This document shows positions 1-5,693 of a stretch of DNA of 5,693 nucleotides, piece by piece. The stretch lies in contig JAOAPW010000118.1 of NCBI GenBank assembly GCA_025463105.1, positions 1 to 5,693 on the forward strand, written 5' to 3'. A program made the translations under genes and the position numbers. Source of the DNA: Candidatus Acidiferrum typicum (lineage in GTDB: Bacteria > Acidobacteriota > Terriglobia > Acidiferrales > UBA7541). The first letter of the stretch is position 1. Each line of letters starts with the position of its first letter. The notes below the pieces were generated by a model. It saw only the letters and a program-made list of their open reading frames with translations, was not told the origin of the DNA and made no database searches.

Positions 1-254
1 TGGCGGGAGCGGGAGCGCTGGTGTTTGATCCCAGGAACAACGCCGGCGGATTAATTTCCGGAGTGCAGCGGCAGACGCGTCCCGCATTTGTGTACGGCGG
101 AGGTGTGGACTACCGGCTCGTTAAGCACGTCGCGCTTCGACTGGAGTACCGCGGACTTGTGTACGACCGCCCGGACTTCGGCATCGCCGCGCTGAGTTCG
201 AACGTATTAGCTCATACGGCGGAACCCTCCGCCGGACTCGTATTGCATTTCTGA
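1..254 (+). CDS. Outer-membrane beta-barrel protein (OprF/OmpA-barrel-like), C-terminal fragment
   Basis: This is the 3' end of a gene that enters from outside the window; the first complete codon is at position 3, and about 83 residues are visible. The fragment alternates hydrophobic and polar residues in short stretches separated by Gly/Asn/Asp-rich turns, as beta-barrel strands do. It carries the pattern YGGGVDYRLVKHVALRLEYR and ends in AGLVLHF. The final Phe, preceded by alternating hydrophobics, matches the C-terminal signal recognised by the BAM assembly machinery. Known family: 8-stranded OMP beta-barrel domains, common in Acidobacteria. The protein is inferred to sit in the outer membrane; its substrate or role cannot be told from this fragment. 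GTG at 21 is an in-frame codon and not a believable start, because the frame stays open to the window edge. A strong stem-loop follows 15 nt after the stop, so this gene probably belongs to a different transcript from the efflux genes. Confidence 0.8.
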   Translation, partial: AGAGALVFDPRNNAGGLISGVQRQTRPAFVYGGGVDYRLVKHVALRLEYRGLVYDRPDFGIAALSSNVLAHTAEPSAGLVLHF

Positions 255-269
255 GCACCACTCCCGAAC

Positions 270-312
270 TCGTGGCTGGCGCCGCTCGCAAAACCTGCGG
301 CGCCGGCTGCGA
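270..312 (+). terminator. Strong stem-loop after the beta-barrel gene (U-tract-less terminator or 3' stabiliser)
   Basis: Positions 270-285 pair with 297-312 around an 11-nt loop (286-296). The inner 8 bp (GGCGCCGC with GCGGCGCC) are perfect. The outer 8 continue with five Watson-Crick pairs and three G-U wobbles (273/309, 274/308, 277/305), giving 16 uninterrupted pairs in + strand RNA. It begins 15 nt after the stop codon at 252-254. No T-run follows, so it is not a textbook intrinsic terminator. A terminator of the U-less kind or an mRNA 3'-end stabiliser is the best reading. On the opposite strand the wobbles become A/C mismatches, which favours + strand function. Confidence 0.5.
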
Positions 313-376
313 AACCGCGATCCCGCCCATCGCTGGAGGAATACGTGTCTTCAAATGACGAAAGCAGGACCCGCAC

Positions 377-384
377 AGAAAGGA
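377..384 (+). promoter_or_regulatory. Ribosome binding site deciding the DUF2934 start
   Basis: AGAAAGGA ends 9 nt before ATG 394, an ideal spacing. A rival GGAGGA at 335-340 lies 14 nt before ATG 355, which is long. I therefore prefer 394 as the start; if the upstream site is used, the protein gains 13 N-terminal residues. Confidence 0.5.
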
Positions 385-393
385 TTTTCGAAC

Positions 394-693
394 ATGCTTT
401 TACGAGACGCAGTTGCGCAGAAGATTGAATCGCAAGAGACGCGCTCTCACTTTAACGGCGATGCAATCGGCGAGGCGTTGCAGATTGAGGAAGTTCTTAA
501 CCGCGCCTACGAGATTCGCCGCTCCCGTGGCGGGCTCTTTGGCTACGACCTTGAGGATTGGCTGGAAGCTGAGCGAGAATTGGCAGAAAGCAATCGAGCG
601 GGCCGGTTCCATGTTGCAGAGACAGCAAACGCGGAGTCGCTGCCCGGCGATCAAGAAAGGACAACTTGCCAATGTTCCGGACTCAATCATTAG
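394..693 (+). CDS. DUF2934-domain small protein
   Basis: A hydrophilic protein of 99 residues with no signal peptide or membrane segment, so probably cytoplasmic. Residues about 31-64 match the DUF2934 pattern: Ile, then RAYEI, a Gly turn (RGG), then YDLEDWLEAEREL. The conserved DLEDWL.AE.EL half is clear. DUF2934 has no established function known to me. The domain is short, and many members are about this size or carry it near one end. The C-terminal 30 residues, including CQC near the end, look unconserved and partly result from reading through the next gene's ribosome binding site and start. The gene ends 22 nt inside the following outer-membrane factor gene, so the two are likely cotranscribed and possibly translationally coupled. 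The start at 394 is chosen on Shine-Dalgarno spacing; ATG 355 in the same frame would give 112 residues. Family assignment is firm, while any link to efflux is inference from position only. Confidence 0.78.
   Translation: MLLRDAVAQKIESQETRSHFNGDAIGEALQIEEVLNRAYEIRRSRGGLFGYDLEDWLEAERELAESNRAGRFHVAETANAESLPGDQERTTCQCSGLNH
656..661 (+). promoter_or_regulatory. Ribosome binding site of the outer-membrane factor gene
   Basis: AAAGGA lies inside the DUF2934 coding region, 10 nt before ATG 672 and only 4 nt before an in-frame TTG at 666. The spacing and codon type favour ATG 672. Because the site is inside a translated region, ribosomes on the upstream gene would pass over it. Confidence 0.5.
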
Positions 694-2147
694 ACACCAA
701 ACTCCGGCAGATTCTGCTGGCCTCGATGCTAATTTGTGCGTTCGTGCTGCTGCCGCAATCGCTGCGTGCTCAGGCGGCTTCCACGCAGGGGCAGCTTGTT
801 CCGCCGGCATCTTCCGTCTCGGTCGTGCTCGGGACCCAGAGTCCGTACCTGGGAAGTGTTCCTACCGGGGCGCCGACCGGCACGGTCCTGCGGCTCTCAC
901 TTAGCGATGCTCTGGATCGCGGGCTGAAGTACAACCTGGGCGCAATCGAAAGCGACGTGCGCACGCGCACCAGTCGTGCCGACCGGCTCAGGAGCCTGAA
1001 CGAGCTTTTGCCGAATGTCAGCGCGTACATCTCTCAAACAATTGAGCAGGTCAATCTCCGCGCCCTCGGACTTAAGATCCCTATTGCCGGCTTTCCAATA
1101 ATCGTCGGGCCATTCGGCATTCAGGACGCGCGCGGAAATGTCTCGCAAAAATTGTTCGATTGGAGTTCCGTCGAAAATCTGAGAGCGTCGAATGACCGCG
1201 TCAAGGCTGCCCAGAATTCGTACAAAAGCAGCCGCGATCTCGTCGTGCTCGCGGTGGCCAATGCGTATCTGCAGGTAATCGCCGATACCTCGACCATCGA
1301 ATCTCAACAAGCACAATTAAGTACCTCCCAAGCCCTGTACCAGCGGGCTCGCGACCAGAGAATTGCGGGAGTAGCCGCGCGCATTGATGAACTGCGCGCC
1401 CAAGTTGAGATGCAGACGCAGCAACAGCGCCTCATTGCCGCGCAGGATCAGAGGTCCAAGGACCTGTTGAGCCTGGCGCGCGCCATCGGCCTGCCTGCGG
1501 GGCAGGAATTCACTGTGACCGACAGTGTGCCGTACTCGCCACTCGAGGGAGTATCGCTGGATAAGGCATTGCAAGACGCGTACACGAACCGGCCCGATTA
1601 TTTGAGCGCTCAACTTGAAGCGCGAGCCGCCGGCCTTTCGAGAAAGGCAGCCGTTGCCGAAAATCTTCCGACTGTCACCTCTTCTGCGAACTATGGCGAT
1701 ATCGGTCCCAATTTCAGCCATTCTCACGGCACCGTCGAAGCTTCCGCGAGCGTGAATATCCCGATCTTTCAAGGCACACGTGTGAAGGCGGATGTTCTGC
1801 AAGCAGACGCCGCGATGCAGCAGAGGCAGGCCGAGTTAGAGGATATAAGAGGGCGCATCGATCAGGATGTGCGTTCCGCATTTTTTGACTTGGACTCCGC
1901 GAGCGAACTCGTGAAGGTCGCCAGGAGTAACACGGACCTGGCGCGGGAAACTCTTGCCCAGGCGCAGGACCGCTTCAGCAGCGGAGTAACCGACAACATC
2001 GAAGTCGTGCAAGCGCAGGAATCCGTATCTTCGGCGGACCAGGCCTTCATTTCAAGCCTTTACGCTTTCAACATCGCGAAAGTTCAGCTCGCGCGCGCCG
2101 CCGGCATCGCCGAGCAGGCCGTCAAGAGTTACCTGGGAGGAAAGTGA
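672..2147 (+). CDS. TolC-family outer-membrane efflux factor (OEP)
   Basis: A protein of 491 residues, close to the usual 450-500 for the TolC/OprM family. A signal peptide is visible: basic n-region (K10, R12), hydrophobic core about 14-28, and a likely signal peptidase I site after AQA (33-35). There is no lipobox Cys, so it is TolC-like rather than lipidated like OprM. A low-complexity Pro/Ser/Gly linker (about 36-72) leads to the first OEP repeat (about 75-275, opening LSLSDALDRGLKYNLG). The second repeat (about 290-485) is marked by NRPDYLSAQLEARAA and later RFSSGVTDNIEVVQAQESV. The two halves show the family's internal duplication: RIAGVAARIDELRAQVE in the first corresponds to RFSSGVTDNIEVVQAQE in the second. 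Known role: a trimeric outer-membrane channel and periplasmic alpha-barrel docking with a fusion protein. It directly precedes EmrA- and EmrB-like genes, so it is inferred to be their exit duct, and perhaps also that of the downstream RND pump. Confidence 0.93.
   Translation: MFRTQSLDTKLRQILLASMLICAFVLLPQSLRAQAASTQGQLVPPASSVSVVLGTQSPYLGSVPTGAPTGTVLRLSLSDALDRGLKYNLGAIESDVRTRTSRADRLRSLNELLPNVSAYISQTIEQVNLRALGLKIPIAGFPIIVGPFGIQDARGNVSQKLFDWSSVENLRASNDRVKAAQNSYKSSRDLVVLAVANAYLQVIADTSTIESQQAQLSTSQALYQRARDQRIAGVAARIDELRAQVEMQTQQQRLIAAQDQRSKDLLSLARAIGLPAGQEFTVTDSVPYSPLEGVSLDKALQDAYTNRPDYLSAQLEARAAGLSRKAAVAENLPTVTSSANYGDIGPNFSHSHGTVEASASVNIPIFQGTRVKADVLQADAAMQQRQAELEDIRGRIDQDVRSAFFDLDSASELVKVARSNTDLARETLAQAQDRFSSGVTDNIEVVQAQESVSSADQAFISSLYAFNIAKVQLARAAGIAEQAVKSYLGGK
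2135..2140 (+). promoter_or_regulatory. Ribosome binding site deciding the EmrA-like start
   Basis: GGGAGG sits in the last codons of the outer-membrane factor gene. It is 9 nt from ATG 2150 and only 3 nt from GTG 2144, which overlaps the upstream stop as GTGA. The spacing favours ATG 2150, 2 nt after the stop; GTG 2144 would add only two residues. Confidence 0.6.
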
Positions 2148-2149
2148 AA

Positions 2150-3484
2150 ATGGCTCAAGACAGAGTGGTGGATTTCGACGAAAGGGCTGTGTTGGATGAG
2201 CGGCCGGAGATTGCAGACACCACCACCCCTTTGGGAAAAGTTACGGGGGAGCATCACGAGCCCGATCTCGGCAAATCCGCCAGCGGGAAGAGGATGGCAC
2301 GGATAAAAATTATTGCGCCCATCGTCGTCGTGCTCCTGGCTGCTGTAGGGGCGATTGCATATCGCCATTACGCAGGCTGGGAGTCCACGGACGATGCGCA
2401 GATCGATGGCTACGTCAATCCCATCAGCGCACGCGTGGCGGGCTACATCACGAACGTGTACGTGGACGACAACCAGTACGTGAAGGCCGGCACACTCCTT
2501 GCGAAGATCGACCCGAAGGATTATGAGGTGGCTGTCGCCAGCGCCCAGGCTACCTTGGCCAACGATCAGGCAACCGCCGACGCGAGTCAAGTAAACGTCC
2601 CAGTCATATCTGTGAATACGTCCAGCCAGCTGGCGTCTGCTGAAGCCGATGTCGCCAATGCCCACGCGGGAATTTCCGCTGCCGAGCAGCAACTCGCTGC
2701 GGCGCAGGCAGCAGTCCTGCAAGCTGAAGCGAACAACGCCAAGGCTCAGGACGACGTGAAGCGCTACAAGCAGTTGGTTGATAAGCAGGAAATTTCCGAG
2801 CAGGTGTATGTGCAAGCCGTCCAGACCTCCAACGGCGCGACCGCCGCCGTACAGGCTGCTACGGCGAATGTGCGGGCTGCGCAGGACGCGGTGCGCCAGG
2901 CTCAGTCCAGGCTTGCACAAGCTTCCGCTTCTGTCGAGTCTGCTCAAACAGGTCCCCAGCAGATTCGGATTCAAAGGTCCCGGGCTATTGCTGCGTCTGC
3001 CTCCGCGCAAAAATCCAGGACTGCCGTGGAGCAAGCGCAGCTAAACCTGGGTTACACGCGCATCTTTGCGCCCGTCGATGGCGTGGTCGCGAAGAGATCG
3101 GCACAACCTGGACAATACGTTTCGCCGGGACAGCAGTTGATGGCCGTCGTGCCTTTGGATGACATCTGGGTGACCGCGAACTTCAAAGAGACGCAACTTC
3201 AGAACATGCGGCCCGGCAACCCCGTGAAAATCCGTGTTGATGCGTATGGACGCACTTATTCAGGGTATGTCGAGAGCATCGCCGGAGGAACCGGAGCCGT
3301 ATTCAGCTTGCTGCCTCCTGAAAATGCCACCGGCAACTATGTGAAGGTGGTTCAGCGTCTGCCAGTCAGGCTGCGACTCGATAAGGGCCAGGATCCTGAT
3401 CGTCGGCTCAGGCCGGGTATGTCGGTCGTGCCTGATGTCGATGTCAGGCAAAGTTCTTCGAACGCGGGTGGAGCGGCGCAATGA
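2150..3484 (+). CDS. emrA: EmrA/HlyD-type membrane fusion (periplasmic adaptor) protein
   Basis: A protein of 444 residues. A charged cytoplasmic N-terminal tail of about 50 residues is followed by one membrane anchor (about 52-71). The family hallmark ESTDDAQIDGYV (78-89) comes next, then the first lipoyl half (about 87-122) with RVAGYITNVYVDDNQYVKAG. A long Ala/Gln-rich coiled-coil hairpin follows (about 123-296), broken near 150-160 by a Pro-containing VPVISVNTSS segment. The second lipoyl half (about 300-336) reads YTRIFAPVDGVVAKR, and the beta-barrel domain (about 339-430) contains VTANFKETQLQNMRPG and FSLLPPENATGNYVKVVQR, diagnostic for EmrA. Known role: it bridges an inner-membrane MFS transporter and a TolC-type channel. 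Compared with E. coli EmrA as I recall it (about 390 residues), the N-terminal tail is longer, and the protein ends soon after the barrel domain instead of carrying a C-terminal tail. The stop overlaps the next start (ATGA), consistent with coupled synthesis with its transporter. Confidence 0.95.
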   Translation: MAQDRVVDFDERAVLDERPEIADTTTPLGKVTGEHHEPDLGKSASGKRMARIKIIAPIVVVLLAAVGAIAYRHYAGWESTDDAQIDGYVNPISARVAGYITNVYVDDNQYVKAGTLLAKIDPKDYEVAVASAQATLANDQATADASQVNVPVISVNTSSQLASAEADVANAHAGISAAEQQLAAAQAAVLQAEANNAKAQDDVKRYKQLVDKQEISEQVYVQAVQTSNGATAAVQAATANVRAAQDAVRQAQSRLAQASASVESAQTGPQQIRIQRSRAIAASASAQKSRTAVEQAQLNLGYTRIFAPVDGVVAKRSAQPGQYVSPGQQLMAVVPLDDIWVTANFKETQLQNMRPGNPVKIRVDAYGRTYSGYVESIAGGTGAVFSLLPPENATGNYVKVVQRLPVRLRLDKGQDPDRRLRPGMSVVPDVDVRQSSSNAGGAAQ

Positions 3485-5070
3485 GTGACCAGGCAACATC
3501 GAACGCAATCTCCGTCCCGGACTGGAACCCCGGGCACAATCTCTGGCTCATCGCGCTCACTGTGACCCTCGCGACCTTCATGGAAGTCCTGGATACAAGC
3601 GTGGCCAACGTTGCTCTTCCTCACATTGCCGGAGGTTTGGCGGCAGGGCAGGACGAGAGCAGTTGGGTGCTGACGTCCTACCTGGTTTCGAATGCAATTG
3701 TTTTGCCCCTGAGCGGCTGGCTTTCATCCATATTTGGCAGAAAAAGATTTTACATGAGCTGCGTCGTGCTGTTCACAGCGAGCTCTCTTCTGTGCGGAAT
3801 TGCTCCAAGCCTTCCGCTACTGATTTTTTTTCGCATATTGCAGGGCGCGGGGGGAGGGGGGTTGCAGCCCAGCGAGCAGGCGATCCTCGCCGATACGTTT
3901 CCTCCCGCAAAGAGAGGCATGGCCTTCGCAATTTATGGGATGGCCGTGGTGGTAGCTCCGGCCCTGGGACCGACCATTGGAGGCTGGATTACCGATAACT
4001 ATAGCTGGCGATGGATTTTCTTCATGAATATCCCAGTCGGAATTTTATCCGTGGCTCTGACTTCGCTGCTGGTTTCGGATCCCCCGTGGATTCGGTCCAA
4101 AAAATCCGGCGGAATCAAGGTGGACTACATTGGTTTCGGCCTGCTGGCGATCGGGCTGGGCGCGCTTCAGATCGTTCTCGACAAAGGGGAGCGGGAAGAT
4201 TGGTTTGAGACGCACTACATCGTGATCTTGACCGTGATTGCCGTCATCTGTTTGATTGCCGTTTACTTCTGGGAGCGCTATCACGAACATCCGATCATTG
4301 AAGTCCGCCTTTTCAGCGACCGGACGTTCCTGATGGCCTGTGTGATGCTATTCATGGTGGGATTTGTTCTCTATGCCACCACATTGCTACTTCCTCAACT
4401 TGCGCAGACGCTGATGGGATACACCGCGGAACTGGCTGGGCTGATGATTATGCCGGGTGGGCTCGCTCTCATTGTGATGATGCCGGTGGCAGGTTTTCTT
4501 CTATCTAAATACGATGCGCGCGTAATGATCGCGTTCGGGCTCCTGGCGCTCGGTCTGGCCATGCTTTTCATGGCGCACCAATTCAGCCTCGACGCGGATT
4601 TCAAAACCATGATGTGGGGTCGCGTGTTACAGACGGCGGGGCTGGCGTTCCTTTTCATTCCAATCAACACCGCGGCCTACTCCTATTTGCCGCGAGAAAA
4701 AAACAATGCTGCTTCCGGGCTGATTAATTTGTCGCGCAACATCGGCGCAAGCGTCGGCATTTCCTTCGTCACGACGATGCTGACGCGCCGGGCGCAGTTC
4801 CACCAAACCGCGCTGACCGCTCACGCCACGGCGTACAGCAGCCAATTCAACAACACGGTGCAAAGTATGAGCCAAAGCTACGCGGCGAACGGCCCGATTG
4901 CCGCGCAGCATCAGGCGTACGGCCAACTGTACGGATTCATTCTGCGGCAATCGTCCATGATCGCGTACCTCGACAATTTCTGGATCCTGGGCCTCTCGGC
5001 TCTGGTGATGATTCCCTTTGTTTTCCTGATGAAGCGGCCTCCAAAAGGAGTATCCGCCGCGGCCCATTGA
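3481..5070 (+). CDS. emrB: EmrB/QacA-type MFS drug:H+ antiporter (DHA2 family, 14 TM)
   Basis: A protein of 529 residues with hydrophobic segments spread along its length as expected for 14 transmembrane helices; E. coli EmrB is about 512. Motif D1 in TM1 is LDTSVANVALPHIAG (37-51). The motif A loop is GWLSSIFGRKR (79-89), keeping the Gly and basic residues with Ser where many MFS proteins have Asp. Motif B has FFRILQGAGGG with Arg118 in TM4. The antiporter motif C is GMAVVVAPALGPTIGGWI (153-170), followed by SWRWIFFMNIPVG. LQIVLDKGEREDWF (about 219-232) and the long loop before the last helix (about 445-495) also match EmrB. Known role: proton-driven export of hydrophobic or amphipathic compounds; the actual substrate cannot be read from sequence. 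The start is ATG 3481 overlapping the emrA-like stop, with GGTGGAG at 3467-3473 placed 7 nt upstream. It forms a tripartite pump with the two preceding genes. A T8 run (3824-3831) and a G6-A-G6 run (3849-3861) lie within the gene. Confidence 0.95.
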   Translation: MSDQATSNAISVPDWNPGHNLWLIALTVTLATFMEVLDTSVANVALPHIAGGLAAGQDESSWVLTSYLVSNAIVLPLSGWLSSIFGRKRFYMSCVVLFTASSLLCGIAPSLPLLIFFRILQGAGGGGLQPSEQAILADTFPPAKRGMAFAIYGMAVVVAPALGPTIGGWITDNYSWRWIFFMNIPVGILSVALTSLLVSDPPWIRSKKSGGIKVDYIGFGLLAIGLGALQIVLDKGEREDWFETHYIVILTVIAVICLIAVYFWERYHEHPIIEVRLFSDRTFLMACVMLFMVGFVLYATTLLLPQLAQTLMGYTAELAGLMIMPGGLALIVMMPVAGFLLSKYDARVMIAFGLLALGLAMLFMAHQFSLDADFKTMMWGRVLQTAGLAFLFIPINTAAYSYLPREKNNAASGLINLSRNIGASVGISFVTTMLTRRAQFHQTALTAHATAYSSQFNNTVQSMSQSYAANGPIAAQHQAYGQLYGFILRQSSMIAYLDNFWILGLSALVMIPFVFLMKRPPKGVSAAAH

Positions 5071-5137
5071 TGTTAGCCGTTGGATGCGCTGTCGTATTTC
5101 GGACTAGTGTCCGCCCGCTGACTCGTGTGCGTCCACC

Positions 5138-5149
5138 GGAAGTACTTCC
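5138..5149. promoter_or_regulatory. Exact 12-bp palindrome, candidate operator
   Basis: GGAAGTACTTCC is a perfect palindrome lying 68 nt after the MFS stop and about 160 nt before the RND start. Dimeric regulators such as TetR or MarR types bind sites of this symmetry, but no regulator gene is in view and the symmetry does not extend to the flanking bases. One such site by chance in a 240-bp gap is not very unlikely (roughly 1 in 17). Confidence 0.2.
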
Positions 5150-5275
5150 CTTATTCCGCCCTCATAGACCTGCATAGTTTGTATCTCTCTCACTTATCGC
5201 ATGTTAAGTCGAAGCGCGCCCGCCATTTCCGCTGTGGAACACCGAATGCTTTATCGCAGTCATGAAATTTCGGTG

Positions 5276-5298
5276 GGCCTTCCAAAAGTGCGAAGGCC
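5276..5298 (+). promoter_or_regulatory. Stem-loop at the RND translation start (candidate SD-sequestering hairpin or operator)
   Basis: GGCCTTC (5276-5282) and GAAGGCC (5292-5298) form a perfect 7-bp stem around a 9-nt loop, ending immediately before ATG 5299 and 12 nt before the preferred start at 5311. The right arm contains the GAAGG element, one of two Shine-Dalgarno-like stretches for this gene; the other, GGAG at 5301-5304, abuts the stem. In RNA the fold could limit ribosome access. In DNA the 23-bp dyad could be a repressor site. Confidence 0.35.
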
Positions 5299-5310
5299 AT
5301 GGAGTGGATT

Positions 5311-5693
5311 ATGATGTGGATTGTTCGGCTTGCACTAAAGCAGCCGTACACGATCGTGGTACTCGCTATCTTGATCTTCCTATTTGGGGGTCTCTCGATC
5401 GTTCGGACTCCCACGGACATCTTTCCGAACATCAACATCCCAGTCGTCAGCATTGTCTGGACCTATAACAGCCTCGAACCGCAGGACTTGGCCGACAGGA
5501 TCGTCACCATCACAGAACGCAACCTGACCACCACCGTCGATAACATCGAGCACTTAGAGTCGCAGTCGTTTTACGGTATCGCTGTGGTGAAAGTATTTTT
5601 TCAACCCACAGTAAGTATCGACAAGGCCATCGCCCAGATCACGGCAAATTCCCAAACGCAACTCAGACAGTTGCCCGCGGGCACCACGCCGCC
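5311..5693 (+). CDS. RND-family multidrug efflux permease, N-terminal fragment
   Basis: An open reading frame that runs off the window; about 127 residues of a protein that usually has just over 1000. A short amphipathic start (MMWIVRLALKQP) leads into the first membrane helix (about 14-32, YTIVVLAILIFLFGGLSIV). The periplasmic porter subdomain PN1 follows, with TDIFPNINIPVVSIVWTY, then the conserved ERNLTTTVDNIEHLESQS and AIAQITANSQTQLRQLP. This order is that of AcrB-type RND pumps. Known role: proton-driven export from the inner membrane and periplasm via a fusion protein and a TolC-like channel. Substrate is unknown; the catalytic TM4/TM10 Asp/Lys residues lie beyond the window. The start could be ATG 5299, 5311 or 5314. 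GGAG at 5301-5304 is 6 nt from 5311 and 9 nt from 5314, and the family usually begins at MWIV, so 5311 or 5314 is preferred. No fusion protein gene lies between it and the MFS gene, so its adaptor must be downstream, elsewhere, or shared. Confidence 0.92.
   Translation, partial: MMWIVRLALKQPYTIVVLAILIFLFGGLSIVRTPTDIFPNINIPVVSIVWTYNSLEPQDLADRIVTITERNLTTTVDNIEHLESQSFYGIAVVKVFFQPTVSIDKAIAQITANSQTQLRQLPAGTTP

Larger units (their letters stand above)
5071..5310 (+). other. Non-coding leader between the MFS and RND genes
   Basis: A 240-bp gap with no convincing gene. No intrinsic terminator with a T-run is visible after the MFS stop, so read-through into the RND gene is possible. Small dyads occur at 5100-5113 (CGGAC, 4-nt loop, GTCCG), 5138-5149 and 5276-5298. 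A weak promoter-like pair exists (TTGTAT at 5179-5184, and TGTTAA at 5202-5207 after 17 nt), but the match is too poor to call. The length and dyads suggest the RND gene has its own control region; this is inference. Confidence 0.45.

Noticed and set aside
345..428. 27-codon open frame from GTG 345 with GGAGGA 4 nt upstream, possible leader peptide before the DUF2934 gene
   Set aside because: Too short, poor spacing, a product with no notable residue runs, and it would compete with the better supported DUF2934 start.
413..904. 163-codon + strand open frame across the DUF2934/outer-membrane factor junction
   Set aside because: It runs out of frame through two recognisable genes, has an Arg/Ala-rich shadow composition and matches no family pattern.
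2129..3034. 301-codon open frame on the minus strand opposite the EmrA-like gene
   Set aside because: The opposite strand encodes an unmistakable fusion protein. The antisense frame stays open because of the biased Ala/Gln/Val codons of the coiled coil, and its product shows no domain-like pattern.
5070..5177. 35-codon open frame whose ATG overlaps the MFS stop (TGATG)
   Set aside because: The overlap is suggestive of coupling, but no ribosome binding site is near (AAGGAG lies about 20 nt upstream) and the Arg/Pro-rich product is unlike any known family.
5194..5258. Direct repeat TTATCGCA at 5194-5201 and 5251-5258
   Set aside because: An 8-base repeat within a 240-bp gap is expected by chance about every second time; there is no further extension of the match.
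5262..5468. 68-codon + strand open frame overlapping the RND start
   Set aside because: It is an out-of-frame shadow of the RND N-terminus, whose own frame gives a continuous family match through 5693.
1..5693. CRISPR arrays, tRNA or rRNA genes, insertion-sequence ends, toxin or defence genes
   Set aside because: I found no regularly spaced repeats, clover-leaf or rRNA motifs, transposase motifs or terminal inverted repeats; the coding content is fully accounted for by envelope and efflux genes.

Overview
The window reads as part of an acidobacterial chromosome (Terriglobia-like; inferred from protein style, with no marker gene present). The grounds are the OprF-like beta-barrel C-terminus, a DUF2934 protein, a TolC-family factor with an acidobacterial-style leader linker, and an RND permease N-terminus with the TDIFPNINIPVV signature I associate with this phylum. 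GC content is moderately high. All supported genes lie on the + strand.

Layout. Positions 1-254 are the 3' end of an outer-membrane beta-barrel gene ending in the usual C-terminal Phe. A 100-bp gap follows, with a large 16-bp RNA stem-loop (270-312). Then comes a tightly packed cluster: a small DUF2934 protein (394-693), a TolC-like outer-membrane factor (672-2147), an EmrA/HlyD-type membrane fusion protein (2150-3484) and an EmrB/QacA-type 14-TM MFS drug:H+ antiporter (3481-5070). The DUF2934 gene overlaps the outer-membrane factor by 22 nt, the fusion protein starts 2 nt after the factor's stop codon, and the EmrA/EmrB junction is an ATGA overlap. After a 240-bp non-coding gap with several small dyads, an RND-family efflux permease begins (about 5311) and runs off the window.

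How they work together. The outer-membrane factor, fusion protein and MFS transporter make a complete tripartite pump of the TolC-EmrAB type. EmrB exports hydrophobic or amphipathic compounds across the inner membrane using the proton gradient, EmrA bridges the periplasm, and the factor opens the outer membrane. The RND permease downstream may share the same outer-membrane factor or have its own partners beyond the window. No transcriptional regulator is visible.

I see no convincing new biological system. The less ordinary points are a DUF2934 gene translationally overlapped with the efflux operon, two stem-loops at gene boundaries (one overlapping the Shine-Dalgarno region of the RND gene), and an exact 12-bp palindrome in the RND leader.
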